A stretch of DNA of 64,000 nt from an uncultured Tenacibaculum sp. (GTDB lineage Bacteria; Bacteroidota; Bacteroidia; Flavobacteriales; Flavobacteriaceae): assembly GCA_947497895.1 (NCBI GenBank), contig CANMIL010000002.1:248001-312000 (forward strand), given 5' to 3'. The translations under genes and the position numbers were made by a program. This document shows, one piece after another, positions 1-8,414 of this stretch (within the stretch, counting starts at the first letter, position 1; each line of letters begins with the position of its first letter). The notes beneath the pieces were generated by a model that worked only from the letters and a program-made list of their open reading frames with translations, had not been told where the DNA came from and did no database searches.

Positions 1-75
1 TCGTACAGAAATATTGATAAAATATCTTTTGAGAAAATGAATTATCGAAAAGATATTGGGTTCGACTTGAAATAA
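1..75 (+). CDS. purD: Phosphoribosylamine-glycine ligase, C-terminal end only
   Basis: An open frame enters from the left edge and stops with TAA at 73-75. The 24 visible residues end in YRKDIGFDLK. This matches the conserved C-terminal tail of PurD (GAR synthetase, second step of de novo purine synthesis), whose last strand carries an xRKDIG motif. Only the tail is present, so the call rests on that motif alone. A hairpin terminator follows at 114-168. Confidence 0.6.
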   Translation, partial: SYRNIDKISFEKMNYRKDIGFDLK

Positions 76-113
76 AAATAAGGCTGAAGCTTAATTTCAG
101 CGAAATAATAAAT

Positions 114-168
114 AAACCGACAGCGTTCTTTACCATAATTTTTAGGTAAGAATTATGTCGGTTTTTTC
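114..168 (+). terminator. Rho-independent terminator after purD
   Basis: AAACCGACA and TGTCGGTTTTTT form the stem, with an inner TTCTTTACC/GGTAAGAA pairing, followed by a T run. It lies 38 bp after the purD stop. Confidence 0.75.
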
Positions 169-696
169 ATTTTATAATTCTTCAGTTTTTGATTTTATAT
201 ATGTGTCTTATTTTGTTGTTTATCAAAAACATAAGTGTTTTTTGTTGTTTTTAAGGTGTTTTAATTAACATAAATTAAAGGACAAACGACGCTTTTTATC
301 TTAAAATATTAGCAAATTCATAGAGCTATTAGTTTGGTATGTTTATAGTTTATTTGGGGTGCTTTGGCTAATATTTGGTTTTAACCTTTATAAATAATAT
401 AGCTTTACAATAGCAAAAAGAAACTCTAGAGAAAAAAGGAATAGCTATCCATAACTTTTTGCACAAATAGAATATTAGAAGGGAATATTTATGAATTGAA
501 TTCTTTAATTCATAAGAGGCTATAGAAAAGGCAATTTTTATTTTTTTATTAAAAAAAATCAAAACAGTAATGTTTTGAGGGTGGTTTATAGTGCCTTTTT
601 TTAAGCACTTAATTAGGGTGAAGCTTAAATAATCAAAATACATATTCTATAGTGAAAAACTATTTTTTAACGTATTAAAACTAAAATATAAACATC
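169..696. other. 528-bp non-coding stretch before the subtilase gene
   Basis: No convincing gene is visible; a 91-codon minus-strand frame has no coding character. Three inverted repeats are present. TTATGAATT (489-497) pairs with AATTCATAA (507-515). TCAAAACA (559-566) pairs with TGTTTTGA (571-578). AAAAGGCA (526-533) pairs with TGCCTTTT (592-599) and is followed by T. Together they look like a structured leader or small RNA ending in a terminator-like stem about 95 bp before the protease start. No clean TAnnTTTG element lies close to the gene. Confidence 0.4.
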
Positions 697-3600
697 ATGT
701 TTATACAGTTTACTAAACAAAAAAACTTTAAAGTTACAGCTGCTGCTGTTACTATAGGGTTAATGTCATTTGCCGGATATTCGCAAGATAAAGCGGCTCG
801 ATTAATCAAAAATGACACGGATAACAGACAGTTATCATCATTAAAATATGAACTTACTAAAAAAGGTCAAGAAGCTAAGAGAAGAGTAGAAGAATATGAA
901 AACAGACATAAGTTCTACAAAACTTTCAACCTATTAAATGATCAAAGCACTGAGAACGATGATCCTTCTGTTGCTAGAAAGTTAATGGATGTCAGTGCTG
1001 ATGGAACACTTGTTTATTTTGGAACAGATAATGACGATGCGGCTAAAACCACAAGAACTAATAAATTACATCCATCAAGTGGCTTAGGATATAACTTAAC
1101 TGGTGAAGGAGAAAAAATAGCTATTTGGGACTCAGGAGTTGTAAGAGAGTTTCATGAAACTTTCACAGGAAGAGCTAACTCTCAGGAAGGAGTTTATAAT
1201 AACAACAACACTAGTTATCATGCAACACATGTTGCAGGAACTATGGTTGGAGCATTAAATTCTGCTGAAGGTAGAGGGGCAGGAATGGCTCCGAATGCTG
1301 AACTTTTAAGTTATGATTGGTCGCATGATAAACAAGAAATTATTCAGGCAATTAACGACCATAACTTGTTAGTATCAAACCACTCGTACAGTTATGTTGC
1401 ACAATATTTACCTAAGTATTATTTCGGAAAATACTTGAGAGCAGCTTATGATATTGATAGAATCGCTAACAATGCCCCATATTATTTGCATGTAAAAGCA
1501 GCTTCTAATGATAGAAGAAGTTTTCAAGAAAAAGGAGGATATGATATCATGTATGCTGAAAATACTGCTAAGAATATTTTAACGGTAGCGGCTGTTGAAA
1601 AAGTTGAATCTTATCAAGATGCATCATCGGTTAAAATGTCGGCTTTTTCTAACTGGGGACCTACTGATGATGGTAGAATTAAACCAGATATTGCTGGAAA
1701 TGGTGTAGGGGTTTATTCAGCTAGAAATAACACGAATAATTCATATGGAACATTAAGTGGAACCTCAATGGCTTCTCCAAATGTTTCAGGATCATTATTG
1801 TTATTGCAACAATACTACAAGCAGCAAAATGGTTTTTATATGGAATCTGCAATGCTGAAAGGATTAGCTCTTCATACAGCTTCTGAAGCAGGAAGAAACC
1901 CAGGTCCAGATTATGAGTATGGATGGGGACTTTTAGATGCTGAAAAAGCAGCAAAAGCTATTAAGGATAATGGTGAGTCGAGCATGATAAAAAGAATTGA
2001 CTTAGATAATAATGAGGTTTATACTTTTAAAGTTAGAAAGAACTCTAACAATGAGCCATTATTAGTTTCAATTTCTTGGAATGATGTTGTGTATAATTAC
2101 AACCCAGCAGATATATCTGTTGATAATCCGACTCCAGTTTTAGTGAATGATTTAGATGTTCGAGTTATTGATACAGAGAATACTTCATATTACCCTTGGA
2201 AATTAGATCCAAAGTATCCTTCTCAAGGTGCTACTAAAGGAGACAATATTGTTGATAATGTTGAAAGAATTGATATTTCTGAAGGAGTAGAAGGAGAAGT
2301 ATATACAGTTACTGTTTCTCATAAAGGAAACCTTGTAGGCGGACGTCAATCTGTAGCAGTAATTGTTACAGGAGGAACCAGAGTTTCTGGAGATTGTAAT
2401 ATTGCTCAATGGTCAAGAACAAAAGCGTATAATCAAGGAGACGTTGTTGAGTATTTAGGTGATAAGTTCGAAGCTAAAAATTGGTCTCAAGCTCAGGCAC
2501 CATTCGTGAAAGATCAATGGGGGCCTTGGAAGTTCGTAGGTTCTTGTAGTACTTCAGGAAACAACGCCCCTGAAATTACTTTATTAGCTCCTAATGCAAA
2601 TAATGAGTTTAGAGGTAAAAACAAAGTTACATTTTCAGTTAAAGTAACTGATGCCGATAATGACTTATCGAAAGTTAATTTAATCAGAAAAAATGAAAAA
2701 GGATCTGAATTTGTTAACCCAGTTAAGGTTGAAGGAGATGTATATACATTTGAATATACACCAGATTGGTATGGAGAATATCAAAATACTTTTGTTGCAA
2801 TAGATAGCAAAGGAACTAAGAAAACTGAAGAGTTTAACTTTTTCCTATATGAAGAGCAAAAAGAACCAAGTATCAATTTCTTAAGTCATCAAGAAGGGGA
2901 TGCTATTTATAAAGAAACTTTAAACAATCTAGAATTCCAAGTATTAGGAATTTATGGTAAGGATTTACAAGTTTACTTAATGGCTACTACTTCTAACGGG
3001 CAAGAAGATGTTTATTTATTAAAGAGTATTGAAAGTGATCAAACTATTTTCACGGAATCTTTAACGTATTCAAATGTTGAAACTTCAAATAGTGTTGAGC
3101 TTAAATTATTGGTTGGAAATGAAGCTGGGCAAACAGTAATTGAAAAAGCAATTAACGTTAACCTTAAAGAAAACTTAGCTCCTGTTATCGAATTATTATC
3201 TTATGAAGATCGATTATTTACTTCATTAGAAACTGTTGAAATAAAAGCAAAAGTTACAGATGTTGATAGCCCAGTAGGAAAGGTGATCTTTTCTTTCATG
3301 GCAGAAGGAAATTTATTTAAGGAAGTTGAAATGACAAAAAATGGAGATATCTATACAGCGTCATTTACACCTCCAGGTTTTTATACTGCTTATAATAATA
3401 GTATTATCGCTTATGATGCTCATGGAAAAGCGAGTGACCGTGTATATATGTTTAATCGTATATCTGCTGATGCTCCAAATTTACCTCCGGTAATTGAATT
3501 TAATGGAATTCATGAAGGAAAGGTATTTGAGTTGAACGGGTCAGGAAGTATTCCTTTTGCGTTCACAACGTATACTGATATTATTGAAGGTCCTGAATAT

Positions 3601-4341
3601 ATTATTAAATCTGAAGTATACTTAAATGGAGTGCAGGTTGAAGAGCATGTATATGACAAGAAGTGGGGATTAAGAGTTTCAACATTGGTACCTGTATCAA
3701 CTGCAGGAGAATATACACTAAAGGTTAGAACCTTAGATGAAAGAGGAACTTGGGCAGAAGAGCAATTGAAGTTCAAGGTTATAGGTAAGCCATCTGTTCG
3801 TTTCTCTAACTTAGTAGATGGTACTACGTATCCATTAAAAATTGGAGAGTCTTTCGAAGTAGCTGTTGAAGCTAAAGGAGAATATGCAAAGATCAGAGAA
3901 GTTCGTTATTATATCAGAGAATTCGTTAGTGGTGCAAGAATACCATTCATGCATAACTTTACAACTAATGACGCAGTATCAAGTACAAGCTTTGAACCTA
4001 AAAATGGTTTGTCTAGAATTGATATTGATGTTGTGGCTATTAACGAATTTGGTTTTGCTAACACTACAGGTTTAACTGTTTATACTGATAAGGAAGAAGT
4101 ACAACCTCCGTACCCGAACCCAACAACAGGAATTGTAAATGTTCCTTGGGATAAATCATTAGGTAGATTTATTACTTATGTATACAGTTTAGATTACCAA
4201 TTCCAGTTTAAGAAAACTTTTGAATCGGAAGAAGCTGCGGCTCAAATTGATTTAGGAGGTCTTAACAAAGGAACTTATATTGTAGTAGTAGAAAGTCAAA
4301 GCGTACTTTACCGTAAGGAATATAAAATTGTAGTTAAGTAG
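697..4341 (+). CDS. Secreted subtilisin-like (S8) serine protease with T9SS sorting domain
   Basis: A 1214-residue multidomain exoprotease. A Sec signal peptide covers about residues 1-30 (hydrophobic stretch, then YSQD). The S8 catalytic domain spans roughly 85-420, with triad D145 (in IAIWDSGV), H175 (in HATHVAGT) and S357 (in GTSMASP). About 567-617 is a short Trp-rich module (AYNQGDVVEY, then WGPWKFVG) resembling a CBM5/12 chitin-binding fold. Several Ig/cadherin-like beta modules follow (APEITLLAP, APVIELLS, PPVIEF). The last 80 residues start at PYPNPTTG and end in YKIVVK, a type A T9SS sorting domain. I infer T9SS export and cell-surface attachment or release. It is a single gene, ended by a terminator at 4387-4419. 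Substrate is unknown; the CBM-like module suggests binding to chitin or another glycan. Confidence 0.92.
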   Translation: MFIQFTKQKNFKVTAAAVTIGLMSFAGYSQDKAARLIKNDTDNRQLSSLKYELTKKGQEAKRRVEEYENRHKFYKTFNLLNDQSTENDDPSVARKLMDVSADGTLVYFGTDNDDAAKTTRTNKLHPSSGLGYNLTGEGEKIAIWDSGVVREFHETFTGRANSQEGVYNNNNTSYHATHVAGTMVGALNSAEGRGAGMAPNAELLSYDWSHDKQEIIQAINDHNLLVSNHSYSYVAQYLPKYYFGKYLRAAYDIDRIANNAPYYLHVKAASNDRRSFQEKGGYDIMYAENTAKNILTVAAVEKVESYQDASSVKMSAFSNWGPTDDGRIKPDIAGNGVGVYSARNNTNNSYGTLSGTSMASPNVSGSLLLLQQYYKQQNGFYMESAMLKGLALHTASEAGRNPGPDYEYGWGLLDAEKAAKAIKDNGESSMIKRIDLDNNEVYTFKVRKNSNNEPLLVSISWNDVVYNYNPADISVDNPTPVLVNDLDVRVIDTENTSYYPWKLDPKYPSQGATKGDNIVDNVERIDISEGVEGEVYTVTVSHKGNLVGGRQSVAVIVTGGTRVSGDCNIAQWSRTKAYNQGDVVEYLGDKFEAKNWSQAQAPFVKDQWGPWKFVGSCSTSGNNAPEITLLAPNANNEFRGKNKVTFSVKVTDADNDLSKVNLIRKNEKGSEFVNPVKVEGDVYTFEYTPDWYGEYQNTFVAIDSKGTKKTEEFNFFLYEEQKEPSINFLSHQEGDAIYKETLNNLEFQVLGIYGKDLQVYLMATTSNGQEDVYLLKSIESDQTIFTESLTYSNVETSNSVELKLLVGNEAGQTVIEKAINVNLKENLAPVIELLSYEDRLFTSLETVEIKAKVTDVDSPVGKVIFSFMAEGNLFKEVEMTKNGDIYTASFTPPGFYTAYNNSIIAYDAHGKASDRVYMFNRISADAPNLPPVIEFNGIHEGKVFELNGSGSIPFAFTTYTDIIEGPEYIIKSEVYLNGVQVEEHVYDKKWGLRVSTLVPVSTAGEYTLKVRTLDERGTWAEEQLKFKVIGKPSVRFSNLVDGTTYPLKIGESFEVAVEAKGEYAKIREVRYYIREFVSGARIPFMHNFTTNDAVSSTSFEPKNGLSRIDIDVVAINEFGFANTTGLTVYTDKEEVQPPYPNPTTGIVNVPWDKSLGRFITYVYSLDYQFQFKKTFESEEAAAQIDLGGLNKGTYIVVVESQSVLYRKEYKIVVK

Positions 4342-4386
4342 TATTTTGTAAAAGAATTACTTGCAAAAATTATACTAATAGTAAGG

Positions 4387-4419
4387 CTCCTGTTAATTTT
4401 TATTAGCAGGAGTTTTTCT
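4387..4419 (+). terminator. Terminator after the subtilase gene
   Basis: CTCCTGTTAAT pairs with ATTAGCAGGAG (one G-T wobble), followed by TTTTTC. Confidence 0.8.
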
Positions 4420-4492
4420 GTTATTTAAACTTGATAAAACATTCTAATATTTCAAGTAGTATAGAATAGATTCAAAACTATTATAAAATAAA

Positions 4493-4523
4493 AAACCCCT
4501 TTCAAATTATTTGAAAGGGGTTT
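4493..4523 (-). terminator. Terminator after rng (bidirectional)
   Basis: Strong stem ACCCCTTTCAAA/TTTGAAAGGGGT flanked by A and T runs. It lies just past the rng stop on the minus strand and may also block readthrough from the left. Confidence 0.85.
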
Positions 4524-4548
4524 ATTTCATAATAAGATTAAACCTTAC

Positions 4549-6087
4549 TTATTTCTTGATTTTAGTATAAGAAAACTTATATTGTAAGTATAAGTAAGCA
4601 TCTCGAGGTAAAATTTTTATCCACTTTTTATATCTTAAGAACCATTGAAAACGAATTGAGTTAAATCCATTAGTTAAATATCCAGCAACAAAAGGATGAA
4701 CATTTAAAGTAATATCCTTGTAGTTATTTTTACTGTTAACTAATCTTTCTAATTCAGATTCGAACTTATCTAATAAAACAATAGGAGCTTCAACTTCTCC
4801 GTTTTTATTAGGGTTAGGTTCTCTTGTTTTTATATGTAATTCAGGTCTTACACGTTGTCTCGTAATTTGTACTAAACCGAATTTACTAGGAGGTAGTATC
4901 TTGTGTTTAGTACGGTCTAAAGACATAACTTCTTTTAAATGTTGATATAATTTTTGTCTGTTTTCAGAGCTTTTCATATCAATGAAGTCAACAACAATAA
5001 TTCCACCCATGTCTCGCAATTGAAGTTGTCTTGCGATTTCTGAAGCGGCAATTAAATTAACTTCTAAGGCAGTTTCTTCTTGGCTTAAAGCTTTATTAGA
5101 TCTGTTACCACTATTTACGTCAATAACATGTAAAGCTTCGGTATGCTCAATAACTAAATAAGCACCTTTGCTCATTGAAACTGTTTTACCAAACGATGTT
5201 TTTATTTGTCTTTCAATACCATATTTTTCAAATATTGGCACTTGTGATTTATGCAGTTTCACAATATTTTCTTTAGCAGGGAATATTTCCCTTAAATATT
5301 CTTTAATTTCTTGCACTAAGGCTTCATCGTTGGTTACGATACTTGTAAAAGAATCATTCATTACATCTCTTAAAATTGAAGATGCTCTATTTAACTCACT
5401 TAATATTTTTGTTGGAGTGTTTGAATTTGGAATACGCTTGCACATATTTTTCCAACGATCTAGTGAATTTTGTAAGTCTTTGTCAAGTTCTGCTACTTTT
5501 TTTCCCTCAGCAACAGTACGTAAAATAAGTCCAAAACCTTTTGGTTTTATACTTTTTGCTAATCTTTTTAAACGTTCTTTTTCCTTACTGTCGGCTATCT
5601 TTTGTGATACCGAAATTCTATTAGAAAAAGGAACTAAAACTAAATATCTACCAGCTATTGATAGCTCAGAACTAATACGTGGTCCTTTGGTAGAAATAGG
5701 TTCTTTTACAATTTGTACTAATAAATTTTGACCTGATTTTAGTACATCTTTAATACCTCCGTCTTTGTCTATATCCTCCTCAAAGCGGAAATTTTTTAAA
5801 GTGAATTCTTTAAATTTACCTGTGCTTACTTTTTTTATGAATTTGTTCAAAGATTGTACCTGAGGCCCTAAATCATGATAGTGTAAAAAACCATCTTTAG
5901 GATATCCTACATTTACAAACGCCGCATTTAATCCAGTCATTACTTTCCCAATTTTTGCTAGAAAAATATCACCAACTGAAAATTTATTGTCGTTTGTTTC
6001 TTTGTTTAATTCAATAAGTTTACCATCTCTTAGTAAGGCGAAATCAATATCAGAAGAATTTGACCGAATAATTAATTCTGTTTTCAT
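4549..6087 (-). CDS. rng: Ribonuclease E/G family protein
   Basis: 512 residues, the usual length of flavobacterial RNase G. It is an endoribonuclease for rRNA 5' maturation and mRNA turnover. The S1-type RNA-binding domain lies at about 38-130 (SVGDIFLAKIGKVMTGLNAAFVNVG) and carries a charged insertion (about 78-118) common in this phylum. The catalytic DNase I-like domain has the metal-binding Asp residues D323 (VIDVNSGN) and D367 (GGIIVVDFIDM), 44 residues apart, close to the 303/346 pair of E. coli RNase E. It lacks the long disordered degradosome scaffold of RNase E. The start ATG is supported by MKTELIIRS, the typical N-terminus. Next upstream on the same strand are the small basic protein and HU. 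Confidence 0.93.
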   Translation of the reverse strand: MKTELIIRSNSSDIDFALLRDGKLIELNKETNDNKFSVGDIFLAKIGKVMTGLNAAFVNVGYPKDGFLHYHDLGPQVQSLNKFIKKVSTGKFKEFTLKNFRFEEDIDKDGGIKDVLKSGQNLLVQIVKEPISTKGPRISSELSIAGRYLVLVPFSNRISVSQKIADSKEKERLKRLAKSIKPKGFGLILRTVAEGKKVAELDKDLQNSLDRWKNMCKRIPNSNTPTKILSELNRASSILRDVMNDSFTSIVTNDEALVQEIKEYLREIFPAKENIVKLHKSQVPIFEKYGIERQIKTSFGKTVSMSKGAYLVIEHTEALHVIDVNSGNRSNKALSQEETALEVNLIAASEIARQLQLRDMGGIIVVDFIDMKSSENRQKLYQHLKEVMSLDRTKHKILPPSKFGLVQITRQRVRPELHIKTREPNPNKNGEVEAPIVLLDKFESELERLVNSKNNYKDITLNVHPFVAGYLTNGFNSIRFQWFLRYKKWIKILPRDAYLYLQYKFSYTKIKK

Positions 6088-6222
6088 CTGAATGTAATTT
6101 TTATGCCTACGTAATATATTATACGAAGACGGTTTAAAATTTTGTAAACAGGTATTTTTAATACCCTTTTAAGGTGTTTAAACCTTAATGTCAATGAACT
6201 TTTTAAGCTATATAAGCAAACG

Positions 6223-6250
6223 GAAAAAGTAAGCTACTGCTTACTTTTTC
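6223..6250 (-). terminator. Hairpin overlapping the stop of the small basic gene
   Basis: GAAAAAGTAAG (6223-6233) and CTTACTTTTTC (6240-6250) are a perfect 11-bp inverted repeat. The right arm encodes the last two Lys codons and stop of the minus-strand 29-residue gene, so stop codon and terminator-like hairpin coincide. The U tract is part of the stem. Confidence 0.6.
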
Positions 6251-6330
6251 TTATGACGATTTGCTCTTGCTCTTTTTTTTCTTTTGTGAGTAGAGATCTT
6301 AGCTCTCTTTCTTTTTTTACCACTTGGCAT
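6241..6330 (-). CDS. 29-residue very basic protein (ribosome-associated candidate)
   Basis: An ATG frame encoding MPSGKKRKRAK, then a run ending RANRHKKK: 29 residues, about 60 percent Lys/Arg/His, no acidic residue. Very similar tiny basic proteins occur beside rng and HU genes in other Bacteroidetes, as far as I recall. Composition and size resemble small ribosomal proteins such as bTHX or bL36. A novel ribosomal protein, bL38, has been described from the Flavobacterium ribosome, but I cannot confirm that this is it. It sits between rng and the HU gene on the same strand. The HU terminator (6347-6371) lies just upstream, so it needs readthrough or its own promoter. RNA or ribosome binding is inferred. 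Confidence 0.75.
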   Translation of the reverse strand: MPSGKKRKRAKISTHKRKKRARANRHKKK

Positions 6331-6346
6331 AGTTAAACTGGTTTAT

Positions 6347-6371
6347 AAAAAGTCGGATAAACCGACTTTTT
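6347..6371 (-). terminator. Terminator after the HU gene
   Basis: Perfect 10-bp stem AAAAAGTCGG/CCGACTTTTT with a 5-nt loop, between HU and the small basic gene. Symmetric, so it could work in both directions. Confidence 0.8.
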
Positions 6372-6398
6372 GGTTAATACTTTATTTACAGGATCGTG

Positions 6399-6689
6399 TT
6401 ATTTTACACTTACCTTAGTTTTCACACCCTCTGTAAATACTTTTGAAGGTTTGAAAGCTGGGATATTGTGCGCAGGTATTTTAATAGTAGTATTCTTTGA
6501 AATATTTCTACCTGTTTTTTCAGCTCTTTTTTTGATGATGAAGCTACCAAAACCTCTTAAATAAACATTGTCTCCATTTTCCAATGCGTCCTTCACTTCA
6601 TCCATGAATGCTTCAACAGTCGCTAAAACATCTGCTTTTTCAATTCCACTTTTGTCCGAAATTTTAGATACGATATCTGCTTTTGTCAT
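6399..6689 (-). CDS. HU/IHF-family DNA-binding protein
   Basis: 96 residues with the HU fold. The N-terminal helices are MTKADIVSKISDKSG. The core is VEAFMDEVKDALENGDNVYLRGFGSF. The DNA-binding beta arm follows, with the signature near GRNISKNTTIKIPAHNIPAFKPSK. It binds and bends DNA as a dimer and shapes the nucleoid. It is divergent from mutY with 132 bp between starts; a TATATTTG -7 element on the minus strand (6731-6738) gives a leader of about 35 nt. HU versus IHF subunit cannot be told from sequence alone. Confidence 0.93.
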   Translation of the reverse strand: MTKADIVSKISDKSGIEKADVLATVEAFMDEVKDALENGDNVYLRGFGSFIIKKRAEKTGRNISKNTTIKIPAHNIPAFKPSKVFTEGVKTKVSVK

Positions 6690-6730
6690 TATTAATATTT
6701 TTTATTTGTTTTCTTTAAAAATTGAGGATG

Positions 6731-6738
6731 CAAATATA
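6731..6738 (-). promoter_or_regulatory. -7 element of the HU gene
   Basis: TATATTTG on the minus strand (CAAATATA on plus), 41 nt before the HU ATG. Matches Bacteroidetes TAnnTTTG; no clear TTTG at -33. Confidence 0.55.
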
Positions 6739-6795
6739 TGATAATTAATCTATTCCGAAAAAGTTTAAATTTAAAAAAAATCAATCAAATTCCAG

Positions 6796-6803
6796 TAACT
6801 TTG
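6796..6803 (+). promoter_or_regulatory. -7 element of mutY
   Basis: TAACTTTG, 18 nt before the mutY ATG. Confidence 0.55.
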
Positions 6804-6821
6804 CAGAACTAAATTAATTTA

Positions 6822-7871
6822 ATGGTTTTTTATAAAGAGTTAATTAACTGGTATTTACAAAATAATAGGGATTTACCCTGGCGAAAAACTAAAAACCCAT
6901 ACTTCATTTGGTTAAGCGAAATTATGCTCCAGCAAACGCGTGTTTCTCAAGGATTGCCTTATTTTTTGCGGTTTACAGAGGCTTTTCCAACAGTCTTTGA
7001 TTTGGCAAATGCAGAAGAAGATACTGTTTTAAAGTTGTGGCAAGGGCTTGGATACTATTCACGAGCTCGTAATTTACATTATACTGCCAAGCATGTGGCA
7101 AATGACCTAAATGGCACTTTTCCATCGAATTATAAAGATTTGTTAAAATTGAAAGGAGTAGGTGATTATACCGCTTCTGCGATCGCTTCAATCTGCTATG
7201 AAGAGCCTGTTGCAGTAGTCGACGGGAACGTTTATCGCGTATTATCTCGAGTTTTTGGAGTCGATACTCCTATTAATTCAACAAAAGGAATTAAAGAATT
7301 TAAAGAGCTTGCACAGAGTTTAATTAGTGAAGAAGAACCAGGGAATTATAATCAAGCCATCATGGATTTTGGTGCATTACATTGCAAACCTCAAAACCCG
7401 TTATGTGATTCATGTACGTTCTCATCAATATGCGTTGCTTTAAGTAATAATAAAGTGAAAGAGCTACCTGTTAAGGAGAAAAAGCTCAAAGTAAAAAAGA
7501 GATACTTTAATTATTTGGTAATTGATACTAATAATGGTAGAACAGTTTTAGAGGAACGAAAAGGCAAAGGTATTTGGCAAGGATTGTATCAATTTCCCTT
7601 AATTGAAACGAAAGGTACTATTGATGCTCATGAGTTAGTCGAAAACGCTACTTTTAATGAAATGAACTTGGATGGAGCAGTTATTAAACGTTTTAATAAG
7701 AAAACCATAATTCATAAACTTTCGCATCAACATTTATACACCCAGTTTTGGGTTGTTTCTGTTGATTGTTATAAGGGAGCAAATCTTGATTGGTCTCAGA
7801 TTTCTGAAAAACCAGTGCCAGTTTTAATTGAGAAGTTTTTGAATGAATATTTGGTGAGTAGCGATTCGTAA
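6822..7871 (+). CDS. mutY: A/G-specific adenine DNA glycosylase
   Basis: 349 residues. Removes adenine mispaired with 8-oxoguanine or G. The HhH-GPD domain has catalytic E33 (LSEIMLQQT) and D134 (AVVDGNVYRV), and the helix-hairpin-helix is LKGVGDY at 110-116. A 4Fe-4S cluster loop has C188, C195, C198 and C204 (spacing C-x6-C-x2-C-x5-C). The C-terminal MutT-like domain (about 225-345, KGKGIWQGLYQFPL and KLSHQHL) reads the 8-oxoG strand. All key residues are present. It is followed by ssb with 74 bp between, a conserved order in flavobacteria that leads into gldE-gldD. Confidence 0.96.
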   Translation: MVFYKELINWYLQNNRDLPWRKTKNPYFIWLSEIMLQQTRVSQGLPYFLRFTEAFPTVFDLANAEEDTVLKLWQGLGYYSRARNLHYTAKHVANDLNGTFPSNYKDLLKLKGVGDYTASAIASICYEEPVAVVDGNVYRVLSRVFGVDTPINSTKGIKEFKELAQSLISEEEPGNYNQAIMDFGALHCKPQNPLCDSCTFSSICVALSNNKVKELPVKEKKLKVKKRYFNYLVIDTNNGRTVLEERKGKGIWQGLYQFPLIETKGTIDAHELVENATFNEMNLDGAVIKRFNKKTIIHKLSHQHLYTQFWVVSVDCYKGANLDWSQISEKPVPVLIEKFLNEYLVSSDS

Positions 7872-7913
7872 AAGGATAAGAGAATTTTAAAATTTATTAG
7901 TGAGTAATTTTTG

Positions 7914-7921
7914 TATATTTG
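7914..7921 (+). promoter_or_regulatory. -7 element of ssb
   Basis: TATATTTG, 24 nt before the ssb ATG; probably drives ssb-gldE-gldD. Confidence 0.55.
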
Positions 7922-7945
7922 ATTTTATAGGATATTATTAAGGCT

Positions 7946-8395
7946 ATGGCAGGAACAATAAACAAAGTAATTTTAATTGGGCACTTAGGAGATGAGGTTA
8001 AAATGCATTACTTCGAAGGAGGAAATGCTATAGGTCGTTTTCCTATTGCTACTAATGAGACATATACGAACCGTCAAACAGGTGAAAGAATCACCAATAC
8101 AGAATGGCATAATATTGTCGTGAGAAACAAACTGGCTGAAATTTGTGAGAAATACCTTACAAAAGGTGATAAGGTGTATGTAGAAGGAAGGTTAAAAAAC
8201 AGACAGTATGAAGTGGATGGGCAAAAAAGATATACAACTGAAATTCAAGTTCAGGATATGACGTTTTTGTCTACTAAGAAAGATCCGAATACGAACCCAG
8301 CCTCACCTCAGGTTGATCAACAACAGCATAGTACCCCGAACAATGGTAACAATATGTCTTCTATGCCAAATGAAGATGATGACTTACCATTCTAG
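7946..8395 (+). CDS. ssb: Single-stranded DNA-binding protein
   Basis: 149 residues. N-terminal OB fold (about 1-108: MAGTINKVILIGHLG, then TEWHNIVVRNKLAEICEKYLTKGDKVYVEGRL). A Pro/Asn/Gln-rich flexible linker follows. The acidic tail ends in DDDLPF, the protein-docking tip by which SSB recruits replication and repair enzymes. It acts as a tetramer on ssDNA. It lies 19 bp before gldE and is probably cotranscribed with it. Confidence 0.96.
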   Translation: MAGTINKVILIGHLGDEVKMHYFEGGNAIGRFPIATNETYTNRQTGERITNTEWHNIVVRNKLAEICEKYLTKGDKVYVEGRLKNRQYEVDGQKRYTTEIQVQDMTFLSTKKDPNTNPASPQVDQQQHSTPNNGNNMSSMPNEDDDLPF

Positions 8396-8414
8396 TAAAA
8401 CTAAACTTTAAATT

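Noticed and set aside
368..643. 91-codon minus-strand frame before the subtilase
   Set aside because: Runs across inverted repeats, has no promoter, composition is just translated AT-rich DNA, no family resemblance.
5168..5731. 187-codon plus frame inside rng
   Set aside because: Antisense shadow of a conserved RNase G frame.
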